From the NCBI RefSeq assembly GCF_006538365.1, contig NZ_BJKN01000001.1, forward strand, positions 1,173,583 through 1,237,582: a stretch of 64,000 bases of DNA, written 5' to 3'. The notes under the pieces were generated by a model. The model was not told the origin of the DNA, ran no database searches, and saw only the letters and a program-made list of their open reading frames with translations. Of the stretch, positions 47,729-57,775 are shown piece by piece; position 1 is the stretch's first letter, and every line of letters begins with the position of its first letter. Source of the DNA: Moorella sp. E308F (lineage in GTDB: Bacteria > Bacillota > DSM-521 > Neomoorellales > Neomoorellaceae). The translations under genes and the position numbers were made by a program.

Positions 47729-49234
47729 ATGGATGAAGGTCTTGTACTGACTGTTAAAGGCATCACAAAATCATTTACCGGTGTTACAGTTCTTAAGGAT
47801 GTAGACTTTGAATTACGTGTTGGAGAAGTGCACGCCCTCGTTGGCGAAAATGGAGCAGGAAAAACAACACTAATGAGAATTATAACCGGTGTATATGTAA
47901 AGGATAAAGGCGAAATTAAAATAAGAAGGAATGGGAAACTGTCTATTGTTAATATTTCAAGTCCGAAGGATTCTCGTGAGTTAGGTATTGCTATTGTACA
48001 TCAAGAGTTAAATCTAGTCCCCAATATAGATATTGCTGGAAATTTATTTTTAGGTCGCGAACCCCAAAAACATGGTATTTTAAACTATGAGCAGATGTAT
48101 ACAGAATCAGTAAAAGTTCTTAAAGCTCTTAACCTGGATATAGATCCACATATATCAGTAGATAGATTATCTATTGCTCAAAAACAAATGGTTGAAATAG
48201 CCAAGGCTTTATCGATGGATGCAAAAATTATAATATTAGATGAACCTACTGCTTCTCTTACCAACCAAGAAATTGAAACTTTATTTACAACGATTAATCG
48301 ACTACGCCAAAAAGGTGTAGCATTCATTTATATTAGTCATAGACTAGAGGAAATATATAAAATTGCTGACAGGGTTACAGTAATGCGCGATGGTACTGTA
48401 GTAGATACTTTGCCCGTGAAAAAATGTGATCGTGACACTTTAATTAAGCTTATGGTAGGTCGTGAACTAAAGAGTTATTTTAAACCCGCCAATCGTTCTG
48501 CAATTGGGTCAACAGCACTACAAGTAGAAAAACTGTCGACAGAAAAACTAAAAAACGTAAATTTTGAGGTAAGGTACGGTGAGATATTCGGATTAACAGG
48601 TCTCGTAGGCTCGGGAAGAACGGAGGTCGCAAGAGCAATTTTTGGTATTGATGAGCGTAAAGAAGGTTTAATAAAAGTTGATGGGAAAATAGTGAATATA
48701 AAGACCCCTATGGATGCAATTAAAATAGGAATTGGTTTAATACCTGAAGATCGGAAAAATGAAGGTCTAATTCTGGGTATGTCTGTAGCCAAAAACATGA
48801 CTTTATCATGGTTAAAGATCACGACAAAATTACTAATAGCCCAGAATGCAGAGACAAAACTAGTGGATGAATATATTAAGCAATTGAGGATCCATCTTGC
48901 AAGTAAAGAACAGGATGTAATTTTTCTAAGCGGTGGAAACCAGCAGAAAGTAGTAATATCTAAATGGTTGATGTGTAAACCTAAAATACTAATTTTAGAT
49001 GAACCAACTAGGGGTGTAGATGTTGGGGCCAAGAGTGAGATTTATGATATTCTTCGACGTCTCACACAACAAGGTGTTTCCGTGATGATTATTTCATCAG
49101 ACTTACTTGAAGTATTATCTATAAGTGATCGCATTGGGGTAATGTATGAGGGGGAATTGGTTTCTGTTATGGAGGCAAGTATAGCTACCCAGGAAAAGAT
49201 TATGGAGGCCGCAACAGGAGGGTTAAAAATATAA
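47729..49234 (+). CDS. sugar ABC transporter ATP-binding protein (RbsA/MglA-like, two ATPase domains)
   Basis: 501 aa, the normal length for a CUT2 ATPase. First domain: Walker A GENGAGKTTLMRI, IVHQELNLVPN, Walker B IIILDEPTASLT. Second domain: degenerate Walker A (GLVGSGRTEVARAI), signature LSGGNQQKVVISKWL and Walker B ILILDEPTRGVDVG. It powers import through the permease whose ATG touches its stop codon. ATG 47729 has TAAGGAG upstream. Confidence 0.95.
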   Translation: MDEGLVLTVKGITKSFTGVTVLKDVDFELRVGEVHALVGENGAGKTTLMRIITGVYVKDKGEIKIRRNGKLSIVNISSPKDSRELGIAIVHQELNLVPNIDIAGNLFLGREPQKHGILNYEQMYTESVKVLKALNLDIDPHISVDRLSIAQKQMVEIAKALSMDAKIIILDEPTASLTNQEIETLFTTINRLRQKGVAFIYISHRLEEIYKIADRVTVMRDGTVVDTLPVKKCDRDTLIKLMVGRELKSYFKPANRSAIGSTALQVEKLSTEKLKNVNFEVRYGEIFGLTGLVGSGRTEVARAIFGIDERKEGLIKVDGKIVNIKTPMDAIKIGIGLIPEDRKNEGLILGMSVAKNMTLSWLKITTKLLIAQNAETKLVDEYIKQLRIHLASKEQDVIFLSGGNQQKVVISKWLMCKPKILILDEPTRGVDVGAKSEIYDILRRLTQQGVSVMIISSDLLEVLSISDRIGVMYEGELVSVMEASIATQEKIMEAATGGLKI

Positions 49235-50214
49235 TGGCGCAGATAAATACGGATGGTTTACCAAAGCAAAAAAGCTTAGCCAAATGGTTAAAAGCCCGGG
49301 AAATAGGGTTGACCATAATTTTAATTATCCTTTCTATGATTTTTAGTATAATCAGCGATAACTTTTTTACGTTCTCTAATCTTATAAATGTCGCAAGACA
49401 GGTATCAGTTAATGCAATATCGGCGGTAGGCATGACTTATGTAATCTTGACGGCAGAAATTGATCTTTCGGTTGGTTCATTACTAGCAATGTCTGGTATT
49501 GCAGCGGCATCAGTATTCAATAAAGCGGAGTCGTTTTTCTTTGCCTTAATTGTTGCCTTGCTTTTATCAACTATAGTTGGCTTTTTAAATGGGTTTATCA
49601 CAGCAAAAGGGAAAATTAGTGGATTTATTACCACTTTAGCGATGATGAGCATAATTCGTGGACTAGGTTTCATATATACAGGTGGCTATCCTATTTCAGC
49701 GCAATCGGAAAAGTTTACTTCAATAGGAACGGGCTACTGGGGGCCTTTTCCAGTACCTGTTGTTATAATGATCATTATTATGATAGCAGGTCATTTGGTA
49801 TTAAATAAAACTAGTTTTGGGAGATATGTTTACGCAGTTGGTGGCAATGAGACTGCTGCCAAGTGGTCGGGTATTAATGTTACCAATATAAGAATAGCCG
49901 TATTTACTATCAGTGGCTTTTTGACGGGATTAAGTGGAATCATATTAGCTGGCCGCTTAGCTTCAGGACAGCCAGTTGCAGGGCAGGGATTTGAATTGGA
50001 TGTAATTGCTTCAGTAATTGTAGGCGGTACAAGCCTCATGGGAGGTAAAGGTACTATTATAGGTACCTTTATAGGCGCATTGCTTATTGGCATATTAAGT
50101 AATGGTTTAACACTGCTTAATGTGAATCCTTTCTTCCAAATGGTTGTAAAAGGTTTAGTAATTATTGGGGCAGTACTCTTAGACACTTTAAGCCGCAAGC
50201 GATTATATGCATAA
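49234..50214 (+). CDS. sugar ABC transporter permease (RbsC-like)
   Basis: 326 aa, eight to ten membrane helices. BPD_transp_2 signatures: VGMTYVILTAEIDLSVGS, GFITTLAMMSIIRG, YAVGGNETAAKWSGINV and VGGTSLMGGKGTIIGTFIGA. The ATG at 49234 overlaps the ATPase stop (TAATG). Completes the CUT2 importer. Confidence 0.95.
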   Translation: MAQINTDGLPKQKSLAKWLKAREIGLTIILIILSMIFSIISDNFFTFSNLINVARQVSVNAISAVGMTYVILTAEIDLSVGSLLAMSGIAAASVFNKAESFFFALIVALLLSTIVGFLNGFITAKGKISGFITTLAMMSIIRGLGFIYTGGYPISAQSEKFTSIGTGYWGPFPVPVVIMIIIMIAGHLVLNKTSFGRYVYAVGGNETAAKWSGINVTNIRIAVFTISGFLTGLSGIILAGRLASGQPVAGQGFELDVIASVIVGGTSLMGGKGTIIGTFIGALLIGILSNGLTLLNVNPFFQMVVKGLVIIGAVLLDTLSRKRLYA

Positions 50215-50240
50215 TTTTTATAATATGGAGGTTGATTTTC

Positions 50241-52187
50241 ATGCAATTTAATTACCTTTTTACACCCTTTAAACTTGGTAATGTAACTTTAAAAAATAGG
50301 ATTGTTTTTTTACCTCATTTTGTAGCATTAAGTGATGAAGAAGGAATGCCTACCGAAAGAGAGGCACGGTATTTAGCCGAACGCGCTAAAGGTGGTGCAG
50401 GCTTAATTATAATGTGTAACATTGCCTGTCTACCATCTGGGAAAATGTCACATCGGTTTATTAATGGTTGGGACCCTAAAATTATCACTGGTCTCAAGCA
50501 ATATGCTGACATGACACATGAGGCCGGGGGAAAAATATTTGGCCAAATCAATCATGGTGGACATACAACATTAATGGATCCACCACAAATATTATGGGCC
50601 CCTTCACAAATGCCAGAGCCTTCTTGTCAATATAATACAAAAGCTATGGAAACAGAAGATATTGAATCCGTTATTGAAGGGTTTGCTAAATCGGCATTGC
50701 ATTTTAAAGAAGCTGGGTTCGATGGAGTAGAGATAAAAGTGGCCCACGATGGTCTTTTACGGTCATTTATTTCGGATTTCTTTAACCGTCGTTCGGATAA
50801 ATATGGCGGTTCATTGGAAAATCGTCTTCGCTTGCCTTTAGAAGTTATTCATGCGATCCGCAAGACAATAGGACCTGAACTTCCTTTAGGAATTAGACTT
50901 TGCCTTGATGAATTTACACCTTGGGGCTATAATCTCGATTTTGGAATAGAACTTGCAAAGATTTTTGAGGATACAGGTGAGGTAACATATATTAGTACTG
51001 ATGCGGGTACTTTTTCTAGCTTTTATATGGAGATACCACCAATGGCCGTACCAGCTGGCTTTGCCGTATATATGGCTGCAGCTTTAAAAGAAACAATAAA
51101 ACTTCCTGTAATTGCATTCGGAAGAATAAATGATCCAGCTCAAGCAGAAAAAATTTTAGGGGACGGCCATGCTGATTTAATTGGTATGGCACGTCAATTA
51201 ATAGCAGACCCAGAAACACCTAATAAAGCCCGTGAAGGAAGAATAGATGAAATCCGACACTGCGTAGCATGTAATGATGGATGTATTTATCAAGTTATGC
51301 ATGAAAAGCCTGTGCGTTGCATTCAAAACCCAGCTGCAGGGCGAGAAAAAACCCTAGGTATCGGAACTTTAAAACCTGCTGAGGTTAAAAAGCGAGTTGT
51401 TGTCATTGGTGGTGGCGTTGCAGGTCTAAAAGTAAGTGAGATAGCGGCATTGCGTGGGCATAAGGTTATCCTATTTGAAAAGACAAATGAATTGGGAGGA
51501 CAAGTAATCCTTGCCAGTAAGTATCCGCTGAGAGACCAGCTTATAGAAGTTGCTTCATATTTAATTAAGCAAATAAATCGTCTAGGAGTAGAAGTTAGAC
51601 TTAATACTGAAGCAACTCCCGAAGATGTATTAGCTTTAAAACCCGATGCTGTAGTAGTCGCAACAGGTTCTTTTTCACCCAGATTGGATATACCTGGAAC
51701 AGAACAAGAAAATGTTTATAGTGTTTACGATGCCCTCAAAGAGGATGCTTCTATTGGTAATAGAGTTATGGTAATTGACCTTAATGGTCATTGGAAAGCA
51801 GCGGGGTTGGTTGAATATTTGGCAACGCAAGGCAAACATGTGAATGTAGTAACACCTCTAGTATTTTTTGGACAAGCTTTAGAGCCCAGTAATAGAGTTA
51901 TGCTTTATCAAAGGTTATTCACAATGGATGTTAAAATGACGCCCCATCATGAGGTAACTGCTATAAGAGGAAAGACTGCGACATTAAAGAATGTCTACTC
52001 GGGCCAGGAAATCGAAGTAGGTGATTATGATACTTTTATTTACGTTATTCACAACCGTTCCCATGAGGAATTATATTACGCCCTAAAAGGTAAATGTTCG
52101 GAGCTTTACCGCGTTGGCGATTGTGTGGCACCACGTATGATTGAACAGGCCATTTGGGATGGAGAAGAAATCGGGCGTAAATTGTAA
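50241..52187 (+). CDS. OYE-type Fe-S flavoprotein (2,4-dienoyl-CoA reductase / TMADH family)
   Basis: 648 aa from ATG 50241 behind ATGGAGGTTG. Residues ~1-340 form an FMN TIM barrel (GQINHGGHTT; VAHDGLLRSFISDFFNRRSD; AFGRINDPAQA). Cysteines CVACNDGC...RCIQN (~335-370) bind a 4Fe-4S cluster, and the C-terminal half holds FAD/NAD(P) folds (VVIGGGVAGLKVSEIAAL, VVVATGSFSPRLDIPG). Relatives are 2,4-dienoyl-CoA reductase, enoate-reductase-like enzymes, and trimethylamine or dimethylglycine dehydrogenases, some of which use an ETF. fix/etf genes follow directly, so it probably exchanges electrons with that module. Substrate unknown. Confidence 0.88.
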   Translation: MQFNYLFTPFKLGNVTLKNRIVFLPHFVALSDEEGMPTEREARYLAERAKGGAGLIIMCNIACLPSGKMSHRFINGWDPKIITGLKQYADMTHEAGGKIFGQINHGGHTTLMDPPQILWAPSQMPEPSCQYNTKAMETEDIESVIEGFAKSALHFKEAGFDGVEIKVAHDGLLRSFISDFFNRRSDKYGGSLENRLRLPLEVIHAIRKTIGPELPLGIRLCLDEFTPWGYNLDFGIELAKIFEDTGEVTYISTDAGTFSSFYMEIPPMAVPAGFAVYMAAALKETIKLPVIAFGRINDPAQAEKILGDGHADLIGMARQLIADPETPNKAREGRIDEIRHCVACNDGCIYQVMHEKPVRCIQNPAAGREKTLGIGTLKPAEVKKRVVVIGGGVAGLKVSEIAALRGHKVILFEKTNELGGQVILASKYPLRDQLIEVASYLIKQINRLGVEVRLNTEATPEDVLALKPDAVVVATGSFSPRLDIPGTEQENVYSVYDALKEDASIGNRVMVIDLNGHWKAAGLVEYLATQGKHVNVVTPLVFFGQALEPSNRVMLYQRLFTMDVKMTPHHEVTAIRGKTATLKNVYSGQEIEVGDYDTFIYVIHNRSHEELYYALKGKCSELYRVGDCVAPRMIEQAIWDGEEIGRKL

Positions 52188-52204
52188 ACAGGAGTGAACA
52201 TGAG

Positions 52205-53173
52205 TTGAGTAATAATGTCCTTGTCTTTATAGAAGGAGAAGAAGGACACATCTGTGAAGACAGTAAAAGTATTTTGAAGGAAGGTAGACGATTAGCTGAT
52301 GAAATGGGTGGCACCTTAGTGGGTGCCACCCACCGTGAAAGTATATTAAAAGATCAATTGAATAGCACTGAACTGGATGAATGCTGGGAATTACCATTAG
52401 GTATGACTGATGATCCCTGTGGGCAATTAGCAGGTCTAGCATTAGCAGAGTTAGCAAAAAATATACAGGCTAGGCTTATACTAGCAGCACATACTATGCT
52501 TGGGGAAAGTGTATTGGCAACCGCAGCAGCTTCTTTGGGCGGAACATTTTTCAGTTCATGCAGGGAAATTTCAATTAAAGATGCCAACTTTAATATCCAC
52601 CGCATAACATGCGGGGGTAAAGTTGATGAAATACGCACCCTTGTTTCGAGCGTTTGTTTGGGGACTATCATCCCAAGCGGTACCGGTCGTAAGCGTTTTA
52701 CGGGCAATAAAAGTGTAGAATACCGAGAGATGTTGACTTTAATAAAGGGCGCGGTACCTGAAATAACTGGAGAATTCAAGGCACCTCCTGATGAAATTGA
52801 TCTGACGGAAGCCGAGTTTATTGTAGCTATTGGAGGAGGCGTAGGAGATAGAAAAGGATATGACATGGCAGCAAGATTTGCAAGTCTTTTAGGTGCTACA
52901 CTTGGAGGAAGTCGAATTGCTGTAGATCGAGGCTTTCTCCCTAACAGCCGTCTTATCGGCCTAACTGGGCATGAGGTAGCCCCTAAGATATATATTGGTA
53001 TAGGTATTTCGGGAGCTCCCCATCATCTGAATGGTATTCGAGATGCCAAGGTAATTATCGGGATAAACAAAGATCCAAACGCTCCTTTACTAAAAGCTGC
53101 GGATATTGCTGTTGTAGGTGACGCTTATACAATACTACCCGCACTAATCGAAGAATTAGGAGGAGAACTCTGA
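52205..53173 (+). CDS. fixB: electron transfer flavoprotein alpha subunit (FixB/EtfA)
   Basis: 322 aa. Typical C-terminal FAD domain: GGSRIAVDRGFLP, LIGLTGHEVAPKIYIGIGIS, GAPHHLNGIRDAK and INKDPNAPLLKAADIAVVGD. N-terminal domain more divergent. Start TTG 52205 behind AGGAGTGA. Pairs with the FixA/EtfB subunit at 54772; the subunits are separated by fixC and fixX in this cluster. Its last base pair touches the fixC ATG. Confidence 0.92.
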   Translation: MSNNVLVFIEGEEGHICEDSKSILKEGRRLADEMGGTLVGATHRESILKDQLNSTELDECWELPLGMTDDPCGQLAGLALAELAKNIQARLILAAHTMLGESVLATAAASLGGTFFSSCREISIKDANFNIHRITCGGKVDEIRTLVSSVCLGTIIPSGTGRKRFTGNKSVEYREMLTLIKGAVPEITGEFKAPPDEIDLTEAEFIVAIGGGVGDRKGYDMAARFASLLGATLGGSRIAVDRGFLPNSRLIGLTGHEVAPKIYIGIGISGAPHHLNGIRDAKVIIGINKDPNAPLLKAADIAVVGDAYTILPALIEELGGEL

Positions 53174-54471
53174 TGGTAAAGCATTTCGATGTTATTGTAG
53201 TTGGTGCTGGATTAGCGGGTAGTGCTGCAGCGTTGACAATGTCTCGTTCGGGTTTAAATGTATGTTTAATTGAACGGGCTACAGCCCCTGGAGAGAAGAA
53301 TGTAACTGGCGGCGTGTTATATGGAAAAGTACTTGATGATTTGATTCCAGATTGGCAAAATAAAGCTCCCATTGAACGATGGATTGTCAAGAATGGTATC
53401 GGAATAGTTACATCTAAATCTTTAACCTTATTTCAATTTGAGACCGAGGACTTTTATAATCCACCTTATAACTCTTGCACCATTAATAGGGCCAATTTTG
53501 ATCTTTGGTTAGCTCAACAGGCGGAGGAAGCAGGAGCTACATTAGTAACCAATACTTTAGTTGAAGATCTTATTTTTAAGGACGGTTATGTGAAAGGGGT
53601 AAAGACACAACGGCCAGATGGTGAGTTGGAAGCAGATATCGTTATCTGTGCTGATGGTGTAAATTCTTTATTAGCTCAAAAAGCTGGTTTGCGCCAAAAA
53701 GATATAGCCCCCCATGAAGTTGGGATAGGGATAAAAGAAGTATGGTTATTACCTATCGAAAAAATTAATGAACGTTTTGGGCTTGAGGATAATCAGGGTA
53801 GTGCCTATGAATTTATTGGGACCTTTTTAAATGGGGTGCATGGTGGGGCCTTCCTTTATACCAACAAAAAGACTTTATCCTTAGGAATCGTTGTTAATTT
53901 AGGTTCATTACAAAAAGCAGCCGTGCAACCTAGTATGCTTTTAGAAGAATTTAAAGGTCAACCCCAAATACAAAAGTTTATAGAAGGCGGAACGTTAGTG
54001 GAGTATTCTGCTCATATGGTACCGGAGATTGGTTTAGAAATGGTGCCTAAATTATACGGTAATGGCGTTATGGTAGCAGGGGATGCTGCAGGTTTTGTTG
54101 TAACTAATGGCTTTACTTTTGAAGGGATGAATTATGCTCTTGCCTCTGGTAAAGCTGCAGGCCATACTGCTGTACACGCTATTAAGAACGGTGACGTATC
54201 AGCAAAGGCTTTGGCAGCATACAAGGATAAAATTAACGAATCATTTATTGGTAAAAACCTTGAAACGTACAGGAAAGTTTACCACGTTTTAGGTAACCCT
54301 CGGTTGAGGAAGGAATACCCTCAAATTATTGAAGAAATTGCAAAAGATCTATTTCTCTTTGATGGGAAACCGCGCCCTAAACTAGCAAAGATGGTTAAAA
54401 GCATAACGGGAAAAAAGGTAGCAATGTGGCAAGTTATTAGAGATGGTTTTGATATCTGGAGGTACATGTAA
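53173..54471 (+). CDS. fixC: FixC-type flavoprotein dehydrogenase (ETF:quinone oxidoreductase-like)
   Basis: 432 aa. N-terminal dinucleotide fold VVGAGLAGSAAALTMSRSG, then ERATAPGEKNVTGGVLYG, CADGVNSLLAQKAG, and the late FAD motif GVMVAGDAAGFVVTNGFTFE. FixC links an electron-transfer flavoprotein to the quinone pool and, in bifurcating FixABCX, works with FixX. ATG 53173 overlaps the fixB stop. Confidence 0.93.
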   Translation: MVKHFDVIVVGAGLAGSAAALTMSRSGLNVCLIERATAPGEKNVTGGVLYGKVLDDLIPDWQNKAPIERWIVKNGIGIVTSKSLTLFQFETEDFYNPPYNSCTINRANFDLWLAQQAEEAGATLVTNTLVEDLIFKDGYVKGVKTQRPDGELEADIVICADGVNSLLAQKAGLRQKDIAPHEVGIGIKEVWLLPIEKINERFGLEDNQGSAYEFIGTFLNGVHGGAFLYTNKKTLSLGIVVNLGSLQKAAVQPSMLLEEFKGQPQIQKFIEGGTLVEYSAHMVPEIGLEMVPKLYGNGVMVAGDAAGFVVTNGFTFEGMNYALASGKAAGHTAVHAIKNGDVSAKALAAYKDKINESFIGKNLETYRKVYHVLGNPRLRKEYPQIIEEIAKDLFLFDGKPRPKLAKMVKSITGKKVAMWQVIRDGFDIWRYM

Positions 54472-54474
54472 ACT

Positions 54475-54744
54475 ATGGATATACTGGAAAAGCTAATGCG
54501 TGTATATTTTATTTCAGATGAAAGACCTCATATAACGGTTAATAAATCTATCTGCCAATCATGTTCCAGCAAAGAATGCCTTCATGTTTGTCCAGCCCAA
54601 CGCTATACTTTAGAAGCTGAAGGTGTTCAATTTATTGCTGATGGTTGTTTGGAATGTGGTGCGTGTCGTATCTCTTGTAAATCAGGAGCCATAACCTGGA
54701 GTTATCCTCGAGGTGGCTTTGGTGTTCGTTTCCGTTTAGGATAA
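54475..54744 (+). CDS. fixX: FixX-type ferredoxin-like protein
   Basis: 89 aa. Cysteines CQSCSSKECLHVCP and CLECGACRISC support a 4Fe-4S cluster, followed by the typical end WSYPRGGFGVRFRLG. It starts 3 bp after the fixC stop. Functions as the Fe-S partner of FixC. Confidence 0.93.
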   Translation: MDILEKLMRVYFISDERPHITVNKSICQSCSSKECLHVCPAQRYTLEAEGVQFIADGCLECGACRISCKSGAITWSYPRGGFGVRFRLG

Positions 54745-54771
54745 AGATGTTTAGTGAAAGGGCGACAAGAA

Positions 54772-55599
54772 GTGAGAATTGCAGTTTTAACTCGAGAACA
54801 AATAGTGCCTGTAGGGTCTCCAATTTTTGCTGATGATAATAGAAATTTGAGCGACGTTACTGTAACTAATTTTACAGACGTCTCAGATCTTGCAGCCATG
54901 AGAGCAGCTGTTGCTATAAAAAAACAAGTACATGGAACGAATATAAACTTATATTACCTTGGTAAAAATATTTACACCTTACGCTCCATTATGGCAGTAG
55001 GAGCAGATGAAACAACAATGATAAAAGTTGATGATGATTTAGATGCCCTAACGACTGCTCAAATAGTTACCGAAGCTCTTCAAAATGAAAAATTTAACCT
55101 GATATTGACTGGCCAATACGGGGCTGGAGGAGATGGTACCGGGCAGGCTATAGCCAATTTTATTGGCTTAATGTTAATAACAGCGGCGGTTTCCATTGAA
55201 CTGTCATCTAAGGAGGGAAAATGTATAGCAATCCGGACACTAGGGCGCGGTCGCCGTCAGAAGGTTGTATTTAATTTACCTGCTTTAGTTATGTGTGATC
55301 GCACCATGGACACTGTTGAGTATTCTTCTTTACCTGAAATAATCCAGGCTGCTAAGTTACAAATAAAGGAATTTAAACCAATGGTGAAACACTATAGCTC
55401 TGAACGTATCAAGCTTCAGCTGCCAACCCCAAGGCCCAAAAAAATTTTTACTCCTGACAGCAATCTTAGTTCAAGTGATCGAATAAAGCAGATACTTTCG
55501 GGGGGGATTTCCAAGCGGGCTACAGACCGTTTGGAAGGCCCACCGAAGGAGGTGGCTAAACAGCTGTTAAGTCTTTTAAAGCGGGAAGGTATTCTATAA
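54772..55599 (+). CDS. fixA: electron transfer flavoprotein beta subunit (FixA/EtfB)
   Basis: 275 aa from GTG 54772 (MRIAVLTREQIVPVG); a GTG at 54754 in frame is less likely. Etf-beta signatures: LAAMRAAVAIKKQ, LILTGQYGAGGDGTGQAIAN and the C-terminal segment that covers EtfA. With FixB it forms the soluble flavoprotein heterodimer that accepts or donates electrons for the OYE-type enzyme or another dehydrogenase in the island. The AMP/FAD-binding details that separate bifurcating from simple ETFs cannot be judged by eye. Confidence 0.9.
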   Translation: MRIAVLTREQIVPVGSPIFADDNRNLSDVTVTNFTDVSDLAAMRAAVAIKKQVHGTNINLYYLGKNIYTLRSIMAVGADETTMIKVDDDLDALTTAQIVTEALQNEKFNLILTGQYGAGGDGTGQAIANFIGLMLITAAVSIELSSKEGKCIAIRTLGRGRRQKVVFNLPALVMCDRTMDTVEYSSLPEIIQAAKLQIKEFKPMVKHYSSERIKLQLPTPRPKKIFTPDSNLSSSDRIKQILSGGISKRATDRLEGPPKEVAKQLLSLLKREGIL

Positions 55600-55615
55600 G
55601 TTTGGAGGGGAAATA

Positions 55616-56782
55616 ATGCAAAAAATCAAAGTAGGCGTTATAGGTACCGGCTTTATTGGCCCTGAACATATTGAAGCTGTGCGCCGTTTGGGTTTTGTCG
55701 AAGTCGTCGCCCTGGCAGAAGCAAATAAAGAACTGGCCGAAAAAAGGGCGGTTGAATTAGGTATTGCCAAAGCCTACGGCGATTATCGAGAAATACTGGC
55801 GGATCCTGACATAAAGGTGGTACACAACTGTACGCCCAACAATTTACACTATAAGATTAACAAAGATATCATTATGGCCGGTAAACATGTCTTATCGGAG
55901 AAACCCCTGGCCATGACCAGCAGCGAGTCTGCCGAACTCCTAAAATTAGCAAGAGAACATAAAGTAGTTCATGGCGTTAACTTTAACTACCGGCAGTACC
56001 CTTTAGTGCAACAATTAAGGGCAATGATCAGAGAGGGTACTTTAGGTAAAGTTAATCTGGTTCACGGCAGCTACCTGCAGGATTGGTTACTCTATGATAC
56101 AGATTACAACTGGCGCCTTGAACCGGAAGTCGGGGGCAGTTCCCGGGCGGTGGCCGATATCGGATCTCACTGGTGTGACACCGTGCAGCACGTGATCGGA
56201 CAAAGTATTACTGAAGTATTTGCCGACCTGGCCACGATAATTCCTGTAAGAAAAAGACCAAAGCAAAGTGTGGCAACTTTTGGGGTTCAGGAATTACAGG
56301 CAGGGCAGTATGAGGAAGTACCTATAAAAACAGAGGATTATGCGACCGTACTCTTGCGTTTCAGCGGTGGTGCCAGGGGTGTCTTTACCGTTTCCCAGGT
56401 AAGTGCGGGGAGGAAAAATAGGCTTAGTTTTGAAATCGATTGCAGCAAATCGTCTGCCTTCTGGAGCCAGGAGGAACCCGAGCACCTCTGGATTGGCCAC
56501 CGCGAACGGCCTAACGAAATTCTTATGGCCGACCCTGCCTTACTTTCACCGGAAGCCCAAAATTATATCCATCATCCAGGCGGCCATAACGAAGGCTGGC
56601 CTGATGGTTTAAAGAATATGATGCATAATTTTTATAGCTTTATTTTGGAAGGGAAAGACCCTCTGGCAGATGCTGCCAACTTTGCCACCTTTGCTGATGG
56701 TCATGCGGCTATGTGTATAATTGAAGCAATTTTAGAAAGCAATGCCACCCAGAAATGGGTGAAAGTAAATAATAGCTTTTAG
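55616..56782 (+). CDS. Gfo/Idh/MocA-family oxidoreductase
   Basis: 388 aa. N-terminal NAD(P) fold with VGVIGTGFIGPEHIEAVRR, the EKP motif (HVLSEKPLAM) holding the catalytic lysine, and NFNYRQYPLVQQLRAMIREG; the C-terminal substrate domain has ADIGSHWCDTVQHVIG with the usual Asp/His pair. Such enzymes oxidise sugar or cyclitol hydroxyls, often at C3. ATG 55616 follows GGAGGGG. Base composition returns to host-like from here on. Confidence 0.92.
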   Translation: MQKIKVGVIGTGFIGPEHIEAVRRLGFVEVVALAEANKELAEKRAVELGIAKAYGDYREILADPDIKVVHNCTPNNLHYKINKDIIMAGKHVLSEKPLAMTSSESAELLKLAREHKVVHGVNFNYRQYPLVQQLRAMIREGTLGKVNLVHGSYLQDWLLYDTDYNWRLEPEVGGSSRAVADIGSHWCDTVQHVIGQSITEVFADLATIIPVRKRPKQSVATFGVQELQAGQYEEVPIKTEDYATVLLRFSGGARGVFTVSQVSAGRKNRLSFEIDCSKSSAFWSQEEPEHLWIGHRERPNEILMADPALLSPEAQNYIHHPGGHNEGWPDGLKNMMHNFYSFILEGKDPLADAANFATFADGHAAMCIIEAILESNATQKWVKVNNSF

Positions 56783-56803
56783 TTGAAGCTGGGAGGGAGT
56801 AAT

Positions 56804-57775
56804 TTGAAACTAGGGGTATTTACTGTCCTTTTTCAGAATAAACCGTTTGATGAAACACTGGATATTGTCAAAAGTTATGGCCTGGAAGCCGTGGAATTGG
56901 GTACTGGTAATTATCCCGGCAGCGCTCATTGCAATCCCGACGAACTACTTTCAGATACCCAAAAGCTCATCGCTTTTACCAAAGCACTTGAGGAAAGAGG
57001 ATTAATCATAAGCGCCCTCAGTTGCCACGGCAACCCCTTACACCCGCAAAAGGAGGTTGCGCGCAGGTTTCATGAAACCTGGCGCAAGACGGTCCTGCTG
57101 GCTGAAAAGTTGGGGGTGGAATGCATTAATGTTTTCTCCGGCTGCCCGGGTGACTCGGATAATTCCTTGCATCCAAACTGGGTTACCTGTGCCTGGCCAC
57201 CTGACTACCTGGAAGTTTTAAACTGGCAATGGGATACCAAACTTGTACCTTACTGGAAAGAAGAAGTAGCCTATGCTGCCCAACATAAGGTGCGTAAAAT
57301 AGCTTTTGAAATGCATCCTGGATTTATGGTCTATAATCCGGAAACTTTATTGAAATTAAGAAACCTGGTTGGGCCGGAGATAGGAGCTAATTTTGATCCA
57401 AGTCATTTAGTATGGCAGGGTATCGATCCGGTTGAAGCAGTTAAGGTGCTGGGGAAAGAAAACGCCATTTTCCATGTCCATGCCAAGGATACTTACCTTG
57501 ATAAGAGTAATATAAAGGTAAATGGAGTTTTAGATACTAAACCCTATCACCAGGTAGCGGAGCGTTCCTGGACCTTTAGGAGCGTAGGCTATGGGCTAAG
57601 CGAGGCGGTATGGAAAAATATTATCAGCGTCTTAAGGGTGGTTGGCTATGATTACGTTCTCAGTATCGAACATGAGGATTGCCTGGCATCTTCCCAGGAA
57701 GGCTTTTCAAAAGCGGTAAGCTGCCTCAAAGATTGTTTGTTCCGCGAGCCTGCCGGTGAAATGTGGTGGGCATAG
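56804..57775 (+). CDS. second TIM-barrel sugar isomerase/epimerase-like protein
   Basis: 323 aa from TTG 56804 behind GGGAGGG (upstream codons back to 56783 lack a ribosome site). Xylose-isomerase-like barrel with metal ligands in IAFEMHPGFMVYN, GANFDPSHLVWQG, HVHAKDTYLD and SIEHEDCL. The set Glu/Asp/His/Glu is complete, so an active isomerase, epimerase or lyase is likely. Not closely similar to the 45648 barrel, so it is not a simple duplicate. Between the Gfo/Idh and ROK genes. Confidence 0.9.
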   Translation: MKLGVFTVLFQNKPFDETLDIVKSYGLEAVELGTGNYPGSAHCNPDELLSDTQKLIAFTKALEERGLIISALSCHGNPLHPQKEVARRFHETWRKTVLLAEKLGVECINVFSGCPGDSDNSLHPNWVTCAWPPDYLEVLNWQWDTKLVPYWKEEVAYAAQHKVRKIAFEMHPGFMVYNPETLLKLRNLVGPEIGANFDPSHLVWQGIDPVEAVKVLGKENAIFHVHAKDTYLDKSNIKVNGVLDTKPYHQVAERSWTFRSVGYGLSEAVWKNIISVLRVVGYDYVLSIEHEDCLASSQEGFSKAVSCLKDCLFREPAGEMWWA

